Below are positions 11,401-24,508 of a stretch of DNA of 64,000 nt, one piece after another. Location of the stretch: NCBI GenBank assembly GCA_032191485.1, contig JAVDOI010000011.1:2079438-2143437 (forward strand), read 5' to 3'. Positions within the stretch are counted from its first letter, which is position 1; each line of letters starts with the position of its first letter. The position numbers and the translations under genes were made by a program. The DNA is from Leptoclinus maculatus. Taxonomy: Eukaryota > Chordata > Actinopteri > Perciformes > Stichaeidae. The notes under the pieces were generated by a model, which saw only the letters and a list, made by a program, of their open reading frames with translations, did no database searches and had not been told where the DNA came from.

Positions 11401-14400
11401 TCGAACACTGGGTGATTGTCATTCACGTCCAGCACTGTTAGTTCCACTTTCTCATAAGAGGAATAAGGTGGAAAGCCCTGATCTCTGGCCTCAATCCAGA
11501 GAACATATTTCTGAACGTGCTCATAATCTAAGGGATGTCTGACAGACAACTCGCCCGATAGCTGGTCAATATGAAAGGCGTAATCCAAGTTGCCGCTGGC
11601 GATGTAATATGACAACGGCCCACCCCTCATAGAGGACCCAGTCACCGTCGTGACAACGTGGTTGGTCGGCTGGCTCTCCGGGAACGTGAATGCACGCTCC
11701 TTCAGTTTGATGACAGGGAAGTTTCCTCCAGTGACGAAGCGGACAGTCACGGTGGTTGTGTCTGTTTTGGGGTTAGCTCCGCCGTCTTTTACGCGAACCG
11801 TAAGGGTAACTTCTGAGGTTCCGGTTAGCTTCTCGTTGGCGGTTATGGCACCTCTGACGGGGTCGATCTTGAACTTCTCAGAGTTGCGCCCTACAAGGGA
11901 GTAGTGCAGCTGGGCGTTGGAGCCTGAGTCCTCGTCGGTGACAGTAACAGCAAAGACCAGGGACCCTAAAGACACAAATTAGTTTTTATGATAATTTGTC
12001 TTTATTTTAAAGATGCTGACAATGCACAAATCTGTATAAAATCTGTACATGATAAGAGTTCTTTTTTGTAAAAAATAAAGCCTTATTTCAATATGTTATG
12101 TGTTCTTCATCAGTCAATTTGAGTATACAAATGTAAGATATATATCTTTTAAACTGGATGCCACAGCAACAGTGAGATCAGGTGTCTTCAAAGGCATGTA
12201 CTGACCTGCTGCAGTGGAGGCGGGTATATGGGTGACGTAGGGGTGGTGGTGGAATCGAGGAGGGTTGTCGTTGATGTCGGCCACCGTCACGGACACGGTG
12301 GCGGAGCTGGACAAGCCCTGGGGCTGTCCTCCATCTGTTGCCACAACCAGCAGCTGGTAATTGTTTCTGTCTTCTCGATCCAGCAGGGAGCTGGTGATAA
12401 TCTGTCCTGTAGCCGGATTGATGGAGAACTGGCCGTGTCCTCCGGTCAGACTGTAGCTGTGGGGAAAGAAAAAGTAGGACAAGTTTCAGTGAAAGCTTTG
12501 TGGATTTGATGAGGCAAGATAAGAAATTGAGTTTGGATTATTTGTGATCACAGTAATCGATTCGGTCAGTAAAGTAATTTTCCGCCAAAATACGGTGATT
12601 AGTCATTTTCTTTCGATTGCTTTTACTTGTCTCTACCTGTCCGGAAAAATGCAAATACAGAAATTCCCAACACTCGGGTCTAATGCAAAATCAATCTTCT
12701 CTATCTTTGCAGATGGAAAGTTCAATTTGTATTTGTGAAAACCTTCCAAAACTTGCTCTAACTATAATCTGAGCTGCTCATTGTTGAAAAAAAATAACAG
12801 ATAAAATACAACCTGCATATATTTATGTGTTTTTTTGTGTTCCAAATAAGTTATTACGTAGTGAAAGGACAGTAAAAAGTATGGAATTACACATAATCAC
12901 TCTTTCAGTTCTTACAATTCTCATTAATTACTTCTTTTCAGTGGCTATGGAGCTACTTCAGTTTCTGCATCATGTGCACATCTTTTGTTACAGTGAGTAA
13001 ATTGTGTTGTTACAAGTGTTTCTAATATAAACACTGACCGTCAGGTGTTACATAAGCCATTTTCCTAAAACATTCAAACAGTTTGTCTGAAGGCTCTTGT
13101 TCAGTACTGTCATGATGTGGTCTATAGAGGGCACTGTTTCTAGCTTCACAAAAGCACATTTAATAGAAAAATATACCCAATAATGGTCACCACATTGTAC
13201 TGGCTTGACATCAGTTCGGTTTGGTTAACTGATTTAAGCATCCAGCTTCACATTGTATCGGATGCAGCCACTGTTTTCTGCTCCACTGCTCACAGAGAGC
13301 CACTGTGGTTCAGGCTGGAGAACTCAAATAAAAAATACATGACAAACAGTACGAATAAAAGACCACATAACATGCAACTGCTCAGGACTGAGGGGCCACA
13401 GTCTTTGGCTTCCAAACTAATATCACGTTTCACCAGCGGGACCCAGACGTAATGTAAACTGACACATACATGTACACACCAGTGCATATTTTGAAAAGGC
13501 TCCTTGAAAAAGCATCGCCCTCCAGAGATGGGTCGACAAATTACAGAACACCGTGTGAGAGCAGAGAGGATGCGAAGCTTATTTGGACAACATTAACAAC
13601 ATAAACTGTCCAAAGATCCGAACACAGTCCAGAGACAAGTCCAGGTTTGGGACTTGTATTTAATGGGCTGCGAGAATCAAACTAATAACTGAAAGTAACC
13701 AGTTCTGGTCTCCGTTAAGGGCCTTGAACCCCCCCGAACCCCCGATGTGCACAACTCATGCTGTCATAGACAATTAACATCGTCATTATCATGTTTTGGG
13801 AAACTGGAGCGCACTGCGGTACCCCCCCAATGTGCACCCAGTGGGGTTACGGAGGAGGGAGGACGGGTCGGACTTGAGTCAGTGTCTGGCATGAGAGAGA
13901 CCGGTCAGAAGCTCTTACATGCTCCCCCATGGAGGGGGCTGCGAGTGTGATAAAGCCGAGGTCCGGCTTGAGAATCACGGCCCCGAACAATGACTTTGAG
14001 TGTTGACTAAAACTCTGCACTCTGCTTCTTAACTCCTGTCAACAATTGCAACATCGGCCTGGAATTTCACAAAGCTGGTGATGAGGTAAAAGGTTTCAGT
14101 GAAGGCGTGAGGAAAGCCAAAACCCAGTCCTGTATGGCCCTGAAAGGATATTTGCACACCAGGGAATCAAAGCAAAGTAAAGCAGACCTGATTACTCGCT
14201 GTAGTTACTGGAACTACATAGATCTCCTCTGGATAGTAAAAGAATGGTTTCATTAGTCTCATGCACACAAACGATTTTATTCCTGCGTTAATCTGTCAAA
14301 TAAAGTACAAATTAAAATAAGCCTTCAGTGCAATGATCTACTGTTTCCTTCAGAAGTCGCTGGAAAGAAATAATCAAACTATGAGGTCATTTCTGGTGCA

Positions 14401-17400
14401 TGATTTTTCTTATATTTCTTAATCAAATGTAAAGAGGAGCTTTAAAGCAATTTCAGTAAAAAAACATTTCCTCACATTTAGACTATTTTAAGATTGTATT
14501 TTTGGTGATTTCAGGACAACATCATTTGTGCGGGTATTTTTGTTTGCAAACCCTTTGCACCTTGAATGACCAGAATAACTACACCAGTCTGACCTATTCT
14601 TAGAAATAAATTGGATTGAAAGAGCTTTACGGTGCAGCAGAGACCGGGGGGGGGGTCACGAACAACAATGTCCCAAGTTTGAATTCGGCCGGGAACATTT
14701 GTTGCATGTCGTCACACATTTCTGTCTCAACTATCTTATGAAAGCATAACAACAACAAAAGAAAGAGACAAAAAGATATTCTTTATCAGTGTAATGGAGA
14801 CCGGTAGTGAACCGGTGTCTGCCGGTAAATTGAGAGAATCTTTGTTAGTAGTGCACGTCAAACTTTCGTTAACGTTTAATTCTCAAAAGTGTTTTTTATG
14901 CCTATCCTCTGTTATTGTAAAGAACTTTGTTGTGCATTATTTTGTATGAGGTATGATATTAAAATAAAGTTTATTATTATAGTAAGACACTTTTATTTGG
15001 GTCAAAACCCTCCAACGTGAGGACATTTAGACTTTTAGTTCTCAAAAAGAATACCACAAAAAAAGTGTTTTATAAAAGTAAAAATAAACGCTCAGAGAAT
15101 AAGGAACCAGAGAAGGAAGCTGAAGGCCTGAGGGTACCTTATCACACCGTTGACGCCCACATCTGCGTCGGAGCTGTTGACCAGCAGCACATCCGCCCCC
15201 GTCGGGGCGTTCTCCATGACGGTGGTGTGGAAGGAGGAGGAGGTGAACACGGGGACGTTGTCGTTCACGTCGTCCACCACGACCGTTACCGTCCCCGTTC
15301 CGCTTAGAGACGGAGAACCTGGAGGTGAGAGAAGAATAAGGGAAAAACAAAACAAAAAAAATCAAAAAACTTTCAGTGACAATAGCGGTTAGCTTTTCCT
15401 TCAGCGAGCACACTAAAGAGAAGTGAAGGAGAAACGGCCTCGACGGCCAGGACAGAAGCAACTCATTACACTTTCCATTCACATGACAGACCTGAACACG
15501 GAGCATTTCTAACTGACAGAATTAGGAACTCCTTTTTTCGTGCCACAGCGAGCTGGTAAAAGGGGGGGGAAACAGTAACATGTGAGCGCCATTAAGACTC
15601 CCATTTTTGACTTTAGACACACAGAGACTTATTGCACATGACTTGTCATCCGCAGCGAGACTCACATTTAACCAATTCATTCTCCTGTGAAGGGTTCAGC
15701 CACGGTATTCCTGCTGCGTTAATGCAGGCAAATTTCTCTGGACACCGGTTTGGGTTTCCATCGGTCAGACTGCCACATCAACGCAGCGCAGAGCACTTCA
15801 AAAAGGCTCAATGTCTCTGAAACCGAAGCTTTCAGGCGTCCTTCCTGGGGTCTTGGACACTCATAGATTTCATTTCCACAGCGAGGTATCTATGTTGAGG
15901 TGCACGCCACTGAGTGAGTTAGTCTGTGGAATTTGAGTGAGGGAGAAGTGCTATTTTCAGCAAAAATCTAACCGTTTTTTTTCTCCCTGAGCGGGTGACG
16001 AAACGGGGCTCACTGGGCCCCCCGGGGGGGATGGATTTAAATCAATAGCAGATGAAAATGAGCCGCAATGCAGGAAAAAAAGATTCAGACATCTGCCTCG
16101 CTTGAGCTGGCCTTTATAATCCATCCTTAAAAGGCACGCCGCACTGCCTGATATATATTCCAAACACAAGTTCAGTCTAGTTACTGAAAGTCACAATGTG
16201 GGATTTGGGGACATCTTTAAAGGCTTGGCGGTATTTTGAGCTCTTAATGATTTGCATATATTTACATTGTTTATAAGGACAGGGAGCACCTGAGGATTGA
16301 GAAAAGCTGAGATCTGCGAGCTGCACGGGGCTCTGTTCCCACCTCTAACTTGTAGTTGTTCCCTCCTGCAGCTCTCTTCAGGAATCCATGTGAATGTGTC
16401 AACTATAATACACCCAAATAAACACATACACAATCCTTGTGTCCCCGGTGCCATGTGTTCTCAGCTGTTGAAAACATCAGATGCTTGAACTTGCGTACCG
16501 TAGGGGCCTGGATTAATAAGAGATAATAAAAAACACTTGGACGGTGGCCACCAAAGATCCTCTCCTAATGCGGAGCTGTGCAAAAAATCTAAACACGAGG
16601 AATCTGAGGAAAAACAGAGGGTGTTGAGGGTCAGAAGAGAAAGCTTGAGGGACACTACGGATCTGTTGCTCAGCCAGCGCGGATTATTTTATACATTTGA
16701 TTAAATCAGGGCAACACGCTCATCAGATATGGTGCCAATTCTTCTCATTTGGAAGTGAGACGGATTATCTTTCCCTCGGCAGACAATACATGACTACAAG
16801 TCACCAAACGAAAAGGAACATGAGCATCACTGAGAACCTTTTTGCTTTTAGACACATTGACACTTATTGTGTCCAGGCACTGGGATTAGATATTAGGTAT
16901 TTTAACTAAAGCGATGTGAGCCAATACAACACTTTGTTTCAGACTTCTCGACAACTATTGGATGGATTGCCATCAACTTTGGTACAGATATTCATGGTCT
17001 CCAGCGGATGAATCCGTCTGACTTGATGGTCACAAACTCAGTGGTAGACGAGGTTAACAGGTATAGAGAGCCACACTTTTTAAATAAACGTCCCTGTTCA
17101 AAGGAAACTTGTTACATGCGTAGTTTTAAAATGTTTTATTTAGTTTTCAGGTTTACTTACGTAAAGTCCAGAAGTTACAAAACTACGGTAAAATAACTCA
17201 ACGCAGAGTTGGTTTCACACTGGACATGAACAGAGGTCGCCTGGGTGAAAGTCCTGCGTTTGCTTGACCCCAACCATCCTACACAGACTTTCCTCGCTAT
17301 TTAAACTATGTCTGTTGCTCTTGCCATCTTGTAATGACTCCTCAGCTGGGTTTACATTGGAGTTAGTTTGCGTCGGGCTACTCATACAGATGCTAAAGTG

Positions 17401-20400
17401 TACAAGACGCAGAGGGGCACCGACAGAGCTTCGGTACTTGACGCGTTGGGAGTGAGACGGGTCGGCAGGGTAGGACAAACAGTGTCCAACCGACTGAAGA
17501 AGTGTCCTTGGGAAAGAAATGAAATTCCCCTCACAAGCTCTGCGGCTGCTGCTAAATTGCTGACACTGAACTGTGACCTCCCCGTGGGCAGAGAGGAGAA
17601 ACAGAATTCCCTTAAGAGGATCAACAAATTTGAACATTATTGTGGGGTTTGGAGACCACCGCGGGGCAGGGGGGATTCCTCACAAAATGAGATTTGAGAT
17701 AGTTTACTGTAACATCACTTCGCTGCCTGGCTTTGTGATAATAAACAGACATTCGACCTTAAGCTTGACATGCGTCCAGGTTTTCTGGTCAGAACAGAAG
17801 TGGCTGACACGGGCTTTTAGAAGAAACACAGCTGAATTCCAGAAGCAAAATAAATGGCACAAACAGAGGTAACAGTAAACAAATGTTTCATCCCAAAGGA
17901 GGAACAGAAACCATAAGACACTAATCTTTCGTGACTCATTACCAAAATGAGTCATGTGCTCTGCAGCTAAGGCTTTTTTGAGAATCCTGTTTGTAACCAA
18001 ATATAGGCAATGTTATATTTCCAAAGTGATTATATTTCCACCTTTACAAATATTTGTGATGAGGAGAACTCTGCTTATAAACAAATTACCCCAAAATGAC
18101 TGGCGATTTATACAGGGGACAAGACCGCGACAAGTTTGGTGTCGAATGCAAAAGAATTAGCGGCGGCCCGAAAAAACAATCCAAAGCGGAAAAAATGTAA
18201 ATTGTGGTACGAGAGTATGGTAGCATCCAGTCCATACTGCGTCCTCACGGGGCTATGACGCAAATCAAACGACCACAAAGTGTGGCTAAGTGTCCCGAAC
18301 AAATGCAGTCAGCAGGATTACCGAGTCAGCCTCGTACTTGATTGCAGCCGTCTAATCCGCCTGCGCTTGAAAAGGCCCGCGGCGTCACACGTTCAAGTGC
18401 GCGATCCGATTGGATCGACATGAGTCATCATTCTGGTGAGGTTGTCATGGGAACAGATTAGAGAAGCTCTGCCTCCTTCTCAGCTGATCCGTCTTAATTG
18501 GGATGCGATCCCAAGTCAGCAAGGTGTCTGTATCACTTTAAATTAACCGGCGCGGAGCTGCTGCTGCCGGGCAAAGTGTGTTTGACAGTCAGCGGCTCAC
18601 TAAGACTGTTGTTGATCAAAGATGTTCCGAGCAGGCTGATACTCACACGTGGCTTTGTGTACAAACGCCATTAGCTCCCACCAAGGGAATGAAGAAAATA
18701 TTTGGCTTTTGAGCATCAAGCCAGCTGCTATGTTTTTCTGAACTCAAACTGCATTCAGTTGTGCAGTCAAAAGCATTGTTTCCCCAACAAGAGCGGAAGC
18801 AGGCCAAGCTACGAGGCTAGCCCAGTGTGTGTGTGTGTGTGGAGCACACTGCCCTCCTTCCAGGCATTTCACTTTTGCACAGGATGTGATGTCACAACCT
18901 GTTTACTGCCTCGAGGAGAATGAACAACCTCCACCACGTGACCTTTTGACCTGCATTGCGTCTGCCACCAAGCGCTACAGGGCCTCCGAGGCACAGGACA
19001 CTGTTCCCCCGAGCTAATCCTCAGTAAGCATGGAAGCACAGACACAACCACCCGCCCACCCCCCTCGGTGAAGCCTCAAACACCACCTAAAGCCCCCTGA
19101 CGCTCCTCTGAACCTGCGCTGACCCCGCCGTCGTCGTCGTCGTCGACAGCCGTTGCTTCAAACGGGGCATTTTTCACGTCTTTTCTTGGTGTATCACTTC
19201 TCACAGCATCGTGCGCCTCCGTGCAGCCTCAGGACGTGCCTTCTTAGCCTCCTGGGGCTCACTCATATCGCATAACCCCTGGCAGCTGTCCCCCCCCCCT
19301 CCACAAAACCTGCTTTGCAACGTGTAAATAGTTCAGATCTATCTTGTTACATCGCGTGGGCCGACAGATTTAGTCATCAAGGAACACTATATCCTGGCAG
19401 GTATGCAAATGTATGTAAATGGCAGTTGTTTCAAATAGTTGTGGCGAGGGTGAGACATTCTCAGGATTCATACGACGGCGGCTGCTGCTAAATAACGGGG
19501 TCCACATTGCAGCCGAGCATGTCGTCTGTTTCCGATTCTTACATTTTTTCCGCCGTACCTGTAATAGTAGGAAAAAACGGAACACTTTTTACGATGTAGA
19601 AAACAATCTCCATGCCCTTCCTCTTTTTCTTTTGGGGGAGAAGGAGTGACTCAACAGGAGAGGAATGCTCTGCAAGAGTGCTGAGACAATGCCAGCATCT
19701 CCTCCAAACAGTCTTTGCTGGAATCTGGAAAAGCTGAGGGAAGAGTGTCAGGGTCAATGATTGAGACGAGGCGGGCGTCACCACGTACGCCGTGGCTCAA
19801 ACAGAGGGGGGGGGGGGGGGGAGATATGGTGAGGAAATATGCCTAAATTTGGCAGTGCGTAATCAGGCTCACTGCTATATGACAAATGACATCATTTTGC
19901 CATGGAAAGAGAGCCGGTGGAAACTTGCAGCGCAGCGTCAGCTGCCTACCGGCGGCTGCCATACACTGTGGTTACAAAAGCATTTTTTTTCCATTGGCCA
20001 ATCCCGTCCCCAGAACGACCCTCGGTTCTTTTTCTTCGTCCAGCAGTTTTGTAAATCCATCTTTTTCACAAACGGAACCTGTTTCATCTGCCTGTGAGGA
20101 GATCACCGACTGAGATTCAAAACCATATCCGGTGATGCTGCTTGTGCATGTTCGACAGCAGAGAACTAGTGTTTGCATTACCGTCATGCTTAGAGACCTG
20201 TGTTTTGTAGATCACCCGTTGGCCAAACAGATAAGGCAATCAATGCACTACCTCACCGCTGTCTGGAGTTTGTGCCGTGAGCATAATCTTATTTCAGGGG
20301 TTAATCTTTGGTTACTTAGGAAAGCAAACTGCCGCAACCCGACACTTGTCTCCTGGTGATTACAGCCTCACTTCATCTGTATTTAACGCGCGCCGAAGAG

Positions 20401-23400
20401 TTATCAACACCATCGCTCGAAAAGCAAACTGTGTGCTTTTACACGCGCAATTTGGCTCGAAAAAAAAAGTTGTTTAGGAAGCAAATGCCACTCATCGCTC
20501 ACAGAACAGACGAGTACGAGTGTGTATATTTGATCCAAATTGATCTTGGTTATTATTGCACACAAGGAAATGGGGTTTGGATCCAGAGGAGCATGCTCTC
20601 TCAATCAGTAAAGAAAATAAGTGGACCTTGTGGTACATGAGGTGGTTTTGCCCTAGATTGCCGTGCTGGAGTGACTGAGCTCTGAAGCGGCATGGATACC
20701 ACAAAAGGATAAATCCGAGCTAAATCCTGTTGATAGCTCTGTCTCCATGGGAACACATCAGACTGATGGTACTCAAGATAACTGTTTTTCTTTAAATCCT
20801 CTGAGCAGCCATTACACGATGGGATGAAGTCGAGGGACGCTGGCGTCAGCGCGCCTCCTTTCACACAAAGCAACTGAATCCGTCGGGACGCTGGAGCCAC
20901 ATGAGGATTCCTCCCAGCTTTAATTGAATCTCGAAAAACACCATTACCATTTAATTAAACGCAGCAGTGACAACCAAAACAGAGCCCTCCGTTTGATATT
21001 TCACAATGACTTAAATAACTTAGCGCTTGTTGAACTGGCGGCGGGAACGACTGATATTTCATCGCTGAATCTGAGCGGGTTGTTTCGGCGCGGATCACGT
21101 TTGGAGAAAAGAATTGGAGAACCCAGAATAACCCCAAAGATAAATAACAAGCTTTCAGGACCCTGAGACTAAACGAGACCAGCTGACCATCTGTTGCCTC
21201 CTCTTCCATCCTACAGATCCACAGACAGTTTTCTCTGTAAGCCTCTCAACCCAGAAAGTATTGTCTAGCATAAACATATGGCAGAGTCTAAGCACCTTAT
21301 TAGTGTACATTACCGCCGGACAAATCACATTAACCTCCAAGAAGGTGGCGTGGCCATACTCTCTGAACCGGAGGGGGTACAAATACATGTGTTAGTGACG
21401 ATTAAGTGATCTGTTTTCTGACCGCTGCAGCTGCTATGGGGGCGCACACTGCTGCGAGAGCCTCGCGGGGGGGGTTAAGTTGAAGGAAACAGCAGCACCC
21501 ACCTCCTGGGAAAGGCTGCGGGTCGCCCTGAGTTGCTCAGTCTAAGCCGTGCTAAGAAGCGGGTTTGAGTGTCTCTGCTGGCACAAGAGATAATCTCTTC
21601 CTGCAGCGTATGATTGACTGATGTTTTATCAAACTTCGAACAAACAACGGCGGAGCTGGGATGTCCAAACAACCGGATTCATTCCAGTCCCAGGACAGGT
21701 TGACTTAGGGAAGACGGATGAATGTGCAAATTTATGAGACAGCCCATCTGTAGCCTAAAGCTTAAGGCTAAACGGTTAATTACGGTTTATGGACTGCGGC
21801 TGGATTGTGTTCTTAAGGGACAGCGTAAATAAAACACATCATTACTCAGAGGGGGAGGGGGGGGGTAGAATTGGCCTCCATCAAGGCAAAATTGACATTT
21901 TTCTGCCTCTGAGAACCTGTTGCTTTGCAACAAAGCTTCTTTTAATGCGACCCCGTTCGGCACCCATGAATGGCCTCGGCGGAGCCGAGTGCAGGGTGCG
22001 AAGCTGTCCCAGCGCACAGTTTGCCAAACATAACAGAGTAAACAGAGGTTTTCTCACACTTAACAAGCAAGAGAGTGAAAGGGATATCGGAGTAGAACAC
22101 TCAGAGCGGCCGGTATAAAGGGGAAAGAATATCTTCTAATAATACGGCACTCTCAGAGGCATTCGTCAAATTAAATCTAATGCTATACTGCTTTCCAGTT
22201 ATTTATGGAGTGCTGCGTCTGACTGCTTTTTGCATAATTTCTTCCCCATATGTTACGGATAGGGTTTGGCGGTTTGCAGGCAGGCAAGAGAAGCATATCC
22301 ACCGACTACAAGTGCTGCTTTTTCCTCATATTTTAGGGCCTGTGGTGAAATTTTATGAAGTGATGTGCCTTTTGTGTTTTTTTTTTTAACAATGGTGCTT
22401 TTATTTGCTGTGTTGTTGAATTTTTTTGAAATCCCTATGAAGCAGTGCATCTGTGGAACATTCTGTACTATTCTACGTCAACAGAGCAACACCAGCAGAT
22501 CACAACCAGTGTGAGAGTCAAGCACACACACTGGCAGCGTCACCCGCTCAGAACACAACTCTATAATGTTCATGCGGCCACATAAATCTGAAATATGAAC
22601 ATTGGAAAAGTGCTAAGGGGAGAAAAATATTCACACACAATATAACGTACTGCAAGTTGTTTTAAATAGAAAAGCAAGTCGTGAACTGCTACAACGAGTT
22701 CTGGTGAAAGCAGCTTTGAGCTAACCAGAGTCGTTCAGAGAAAAACTGCAAATAAACATCATTAAAAAAAAGTGGATTTTGCCAAGCCAGTCTTCCAACC
22801 CACACCAGCTTTACTTACCAAAGCTATTTACACAAACACTCAGATGGAGCTATTGTTAAAGTGTACCAGGGAGTGGAAAAGAGAAAACAGGCGATAGGAA
22901 AAAACTCTGCAAGCTGCACATTGTTGCTGCACCGTTTTTTTTTAAAGAGCTAATCCCGAATGTTACTGCTCTGTTAAAGTTCACTTGAGGAACCTGATAT
23001 TTTATTTGGCTAAGTCCTGTGTTGCCACTAGACTGCAGACTGGCTGAAGCCTTCAGAAATGGACCCTATTAAAGATTTATTATGGCAAGTGTTGGACAGT
23101 GATCCAGCAATGGCCCGGCCACGTTTTGACTCCGCGTTATCAGTGTGTGCGTGGACGGGACTTCATTTGCTCTAAATGTCTAATTGTTTAATATGCCAGA
23201 GACGAATAGATACACGCTCTTTGTTGTTTTTGTTCAAAACGAGATTGACGGATCATTATTCAATTAATCAAGTCGAGGGGAAGAAGCTCAGGAACACTGG
23301 CGGGTTTATGCACCAGATTCATGGGAGCCATTTAGGAGAATAAAAGAATTAAAGTAGGGATGGTCATTAAAATTATTTATCTGCTAAGCGGCCGATTAGC

Positions 23401-24448
23401 CCCCCCCCCCAAAACTTCCCCTCACCCACCAGTCAAAAGGCCAAATACAAACAGCGTGGCACTATGGAGCGATGTGCAGGAGGGATGTGAAAGACATGGG
23501 GTTTTCTATGCCGGCCGTATCCGCCATAACAGGCCTGGGCCGAAGGATTCACTGTGCCGTCCCTTTAATAAACGTGACCGAACACGGTGCATGTCAATGC
23601 GTCCCGAGGACACTCTCAGCAACACATGCGGACTCACACAAACTCGGGGGGGGCAACAAACATAAGACACAAACTCACACAGATGTCTAAATATCTAAAC
23701 GCACGAGAATACATGCATGTGCATGACTGTGCAGACCCACTCATTTCCAACAAGACCTTCAATGTTAAAAAAATAAACAAAAGACGCACAAAACATTGGT
23801 GTGAAATTAAATAATAAAATCCTCAAAACCCAAACAACATCAGAACAAACTAACCCATGAATAGAATAGATGGTTATCCATATCAATAAACAAAAACACA
23901 ACAATAACAACACATCTAATTGACTCGAGATGCTTTCCCTGGTGATGACTCATTAGGAGATAAACCATGAACCCTAAAGGTCCCTCTTGCTTTCCAAGGC
24001 TGCTCCATCGTAACCACCGATATATACTGTAGATAAAAAAAGCTTCATATGATCCTTACATTTATGAACACTGAAAAGAAGTGAATTGTTTAGAGAATGG
24101 AAATAATGCTGTCAAACGGTTAATTCGGCTGCCAAAACACACACCTGACCAGCTGCCAGATACATAAAAATATGTTTTCTTCAATCACTTAAAGCGATTC
24201 CATAAACACTAAGTGGCGAAAGTATGTTACTGTGTGGCTCTGTTGGAAATCATATTGTTTCAAATCCTTCCACGGGGGCAGAACTTGTGCGTCGCTGAGC
24301 GCAGGCTTACACAAATCTGATTTGCCTGCAGCTGATTCCAGATGTTGGCCCCGGCGTTGAGATCAGCCTTCGGACCCTTGCAGCCGCCAAAGTCTCCAGC
24401 TATCTGCACTACTTGTTAACTCGGAAATGTTGCAAACAACTTTCCATA

Positions 24449-24508
<60 letters not shown>

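Noticed and set aside
18829..19051. Short open frames near 18.7-19.1 kb on both strands considered as small genes
   Set aside because: No start context, domain or conservation evidence; they span a GT run and GC-rich intron sequence.
24453..24505. CRISPR-like or telomeric repeat
   Set aside because: It is a plain AG microsatellite with no spacers; no CRISPR array or telomere repeat was seen anywhere in the window.
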